Below are positions 63,801 to 64,000 of a stretch of DNA of 64,000 bases, in pieces (the stretch's first letter is position 1; each line of letters starts with the position of its first letter). This DNA comes from Vibrio crassostreae (GTDB lineage: Bacteria > Pseudomonadota > Gammaproteobacteria > Enterobacterales > Vibrionaceae), in contig NZ_AP025477.1 in NCBI RefSeq assembly GCF_024347415.1, positions 806,001 to 870,000 of the forward strand, read 5' to 3'. The position numbers and the translations under genes were made by a program. The notes beneath the pieces were generated by a model. It was given only the letters and a program-made list of their open reading frames with translations, was not told the DNA's origin and searched no databases.

Positions 63801-63990
63801 AGTAATTCGCTGAGTACGCGCTGCCGTCATGTGAAACCTGATCACCACCGGTGTATACCGTGGCTGAGTCCCACGTTTCTAACGTTGAACAATCAACAGC
63901 CGCATAACTGTTGAACGCCATTAAGCATGACGCGGTTAGAGTACTGAGTGTAAAAACCTTCTTGGCCACTCTTCCTTGGTTTAGGTGCAT
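60823..63990 (-). CDS. Secreted multidomain GH18 chitinase
   Basis: A 1055-residue exported chitinase. Signal peptide to about residue 30 (NSYA-AVDC). Then a carbohydrate-binding module of the CBM5/12 type (32-86, [17 protein letters not shown]), a Gly linker, two Ig-like domains (about 98-186 and 193-281, each with an [16 protein letters not shown] motif), the GH18 catalytic barrel (about 322-850) with [10 protein letters not shown] holding D472, D475, D477 and the acid E479, a chitinase C domain (about 868-985) and a second CBM5/12 (from about 1000, [20 protein letters not shown]). It breaks down chitin outside the cell. The start lies ten bases from the window edge and no ribosome site can be seen, so the start is provisional. 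Confidence 0.93.
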   Translation of the reverse strand: MHLNQGRVAKKVFTLSTLTASCLMAFNSYAAVDCSTLETWDSATVYTGGDQVSHDGSAYSANYWNQNNNPSQFEGDYAQWKKLDVCSGNGGGGTPNEAPTASLTAPTASDVIVEGDNVVLSATALDSDGSVASVEFFVDGSSVAVVTAAPFEAAWAATSGNHQVSVVATDNEGAASVASVVSVSVDSAQPGNEAPTVSVALSATSVDVGGVVTLTAMAADSDGTVDKVDFYVAGALVGTAATSPYTLDYTTTQAGSLAVYAKATDNQGATTDSALASLTVNGAPTVSTCRPDGLYQTQGIDVPYCTIYDDEGREKMGADHPRRVIGYFTSWRAGDDPQAAYLVNDIPWEQLTHINYAFVSIGSDGKVNVGDVNDPNNAAVGKEWPGVEIDPALGFKGHFGALATAKKKHGVKTLISIGGWAETGGHFATDGSRVADGGFYTMTTNADGSINHQGIETFATSAVEMLRKYQFDGLDIDYEYPTSMAGAGNPYDKDFMEPRRQYLWASYQVLMKVLREKLDVASAEDGNHYMLTIAAPSSGYLLRGMETFDVTKYLDYVNIMSYDLHGAWNDHVGHNAALFDTGKDSELAQWNVYGTAAYGGIGYLNTDWAYHYFRGSMPAGRINIGVPYYTRGWQGVTGGENGLWGRAALPNQSECAAGTGEGEKNNCGHGAIGIDNMWHDTDPKGNEMGAGSNPMWHAKNLEKGIWGSYADAYKLDPVNDPTDVLTGTYTRNYDSVAVAPWLWNAEKGVFLSTEDKHSIDVKADYVIDKEIGGIMFWELAGDYNCYVLDASGNRTSIDTTEQACNSGNGEFHMGNTMTKAIYDKFKSATPYGNKVATGAIPTEALDITVSVGGFKVGDQNYPINPKITFTNNTGQALPGGTEFQFDIPVSAPDNAKDQSGGGLSVIASGHTRADNIGGLDGTMHRVAFTLPAWEDLPAGGVYELDMVYYLPISGPANYAVSVNGVDYAFSFEQPDLPLGDISSGGGNPGDGGTNPGTCDTAGLTVYPDLPQKDWAGNPSHANTGDQVVHNGSIYQANWWTSSEPGSDGSWTQVCS

Positions 63991-64000
63991 GTTAGCTATC

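Noticed and set aside
62977..63914. Plus-strand frames opposite the chitinase Ig-like and binding domains
   Set aside because: The repetitive Ala/Val/Thr coding of the chitinase leaves the opposite strand open; no start signals.
1..64000. Search for tRNA, rRNA, CRISPR, transposase, integron attC arrays and prophage genes
   Set aside because: No cloverleaf, regular repeat-spacer array, transposase, integrase or phage structural gene was seen by reading; the window looks like stable chromosomal sequence.

Overview
The window reads as a stretch of a Vibrio genome, most likely of the Splendidus clade or a close relative and probably from the smaller chromosome. The grounds are the volA-fadL lipid-scavenging pair, a napFDABC operon facing narQP, a phaB-A-P-C polyhydroxyalkanoate operon, a divergent norR/hmp pair, a ToxR-like membrane regulator and a multi-domain GH18 chitinase. 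As I recall, V. cholerae carries several of these on chromosome II; the replicon and species are inferences, not read from the sequence. Genes are densely packed on both strands with many good intrinsic terminators. I see no rRNA, tRNA, transposase, integrase or CRISPR array.

Layout. 0-4 kb: a secreted endonuclease/exonuclease/phosphatase-fold lipoprotein with a CRP-like site, an ABM-fold monooxygenase, an unknown cytosolic protein and a DUF481 outer-membrane protein. 4-8.6 kb: an RND efflux pump with a membrane-fusion subunit. 8.8-13.7 kb: fadL and volA (uptake and hydrolysis of exogenous lysophospholipids), divergent from an overlapping pair made of a membrane-bound ToxR-like regulator and a small membrane-anchored partner. 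14-23 kb: an anaerobic block with the C4-dicarboxylate carrier dcuC, the nitrate-sensing narQP pair and the periplasmic nitrate reductase operon napFDABC, which ends in a 45-residue membrane protein. 23-27.5 kb: the phaBAPC storage-polymer operon. 28-32 kb: small hypothetical genes, an Lrp/AsnC regulator divergent from an EamA exporter. 32-36 kb: two secreted spondin-domain proteins in line with a response regulator and a histidine kinase. 36-42 kb: yggL, phoX behind a Pho-box-like site, a LysE exporter, an RhlE-like RNA helicase and a CobW-type GTPase. 43-49 kb: clcA, a TDT-family transporter, hmp and norR with nitric-oxide and oxygen control sites between them, and a glutaredoxin-like protein. 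49-54 kb: an OmpA-like lipoprotein, a DsbA-fold lipoprotein, a membrane FKBP isomerase, and a NemR-like repressor with a quinone/enone reductase and a glutathione transferase, both transcription units carrying the same operator. 54-64 kb: a long RluA-type pseudouridine synthase, a YkgJ protein, dacA, a DUF4136 lipoprotein, a YgjV-like protein, a Cache-GGEEF diguanylate cyclase and the chitinase, whose promoter lies beyond the window.

Functionally the window is a set of environmental-response modules: nitrate respiration and nitric-oxide defence, phosphate and lipid scavenging, chitin breakdown, carbon storage and electrophile detoxification. The two most interesting loci are the ToxR-like pair beside volA-fadL, which has the organisation of a VtrA/VtrC-type co-component sensor, and the spondin/two-component operon, where the kinase has an unusually reduced ATP-binding domain and the regulator start codon sits at the foot of a 15-bp RNA hairpin.
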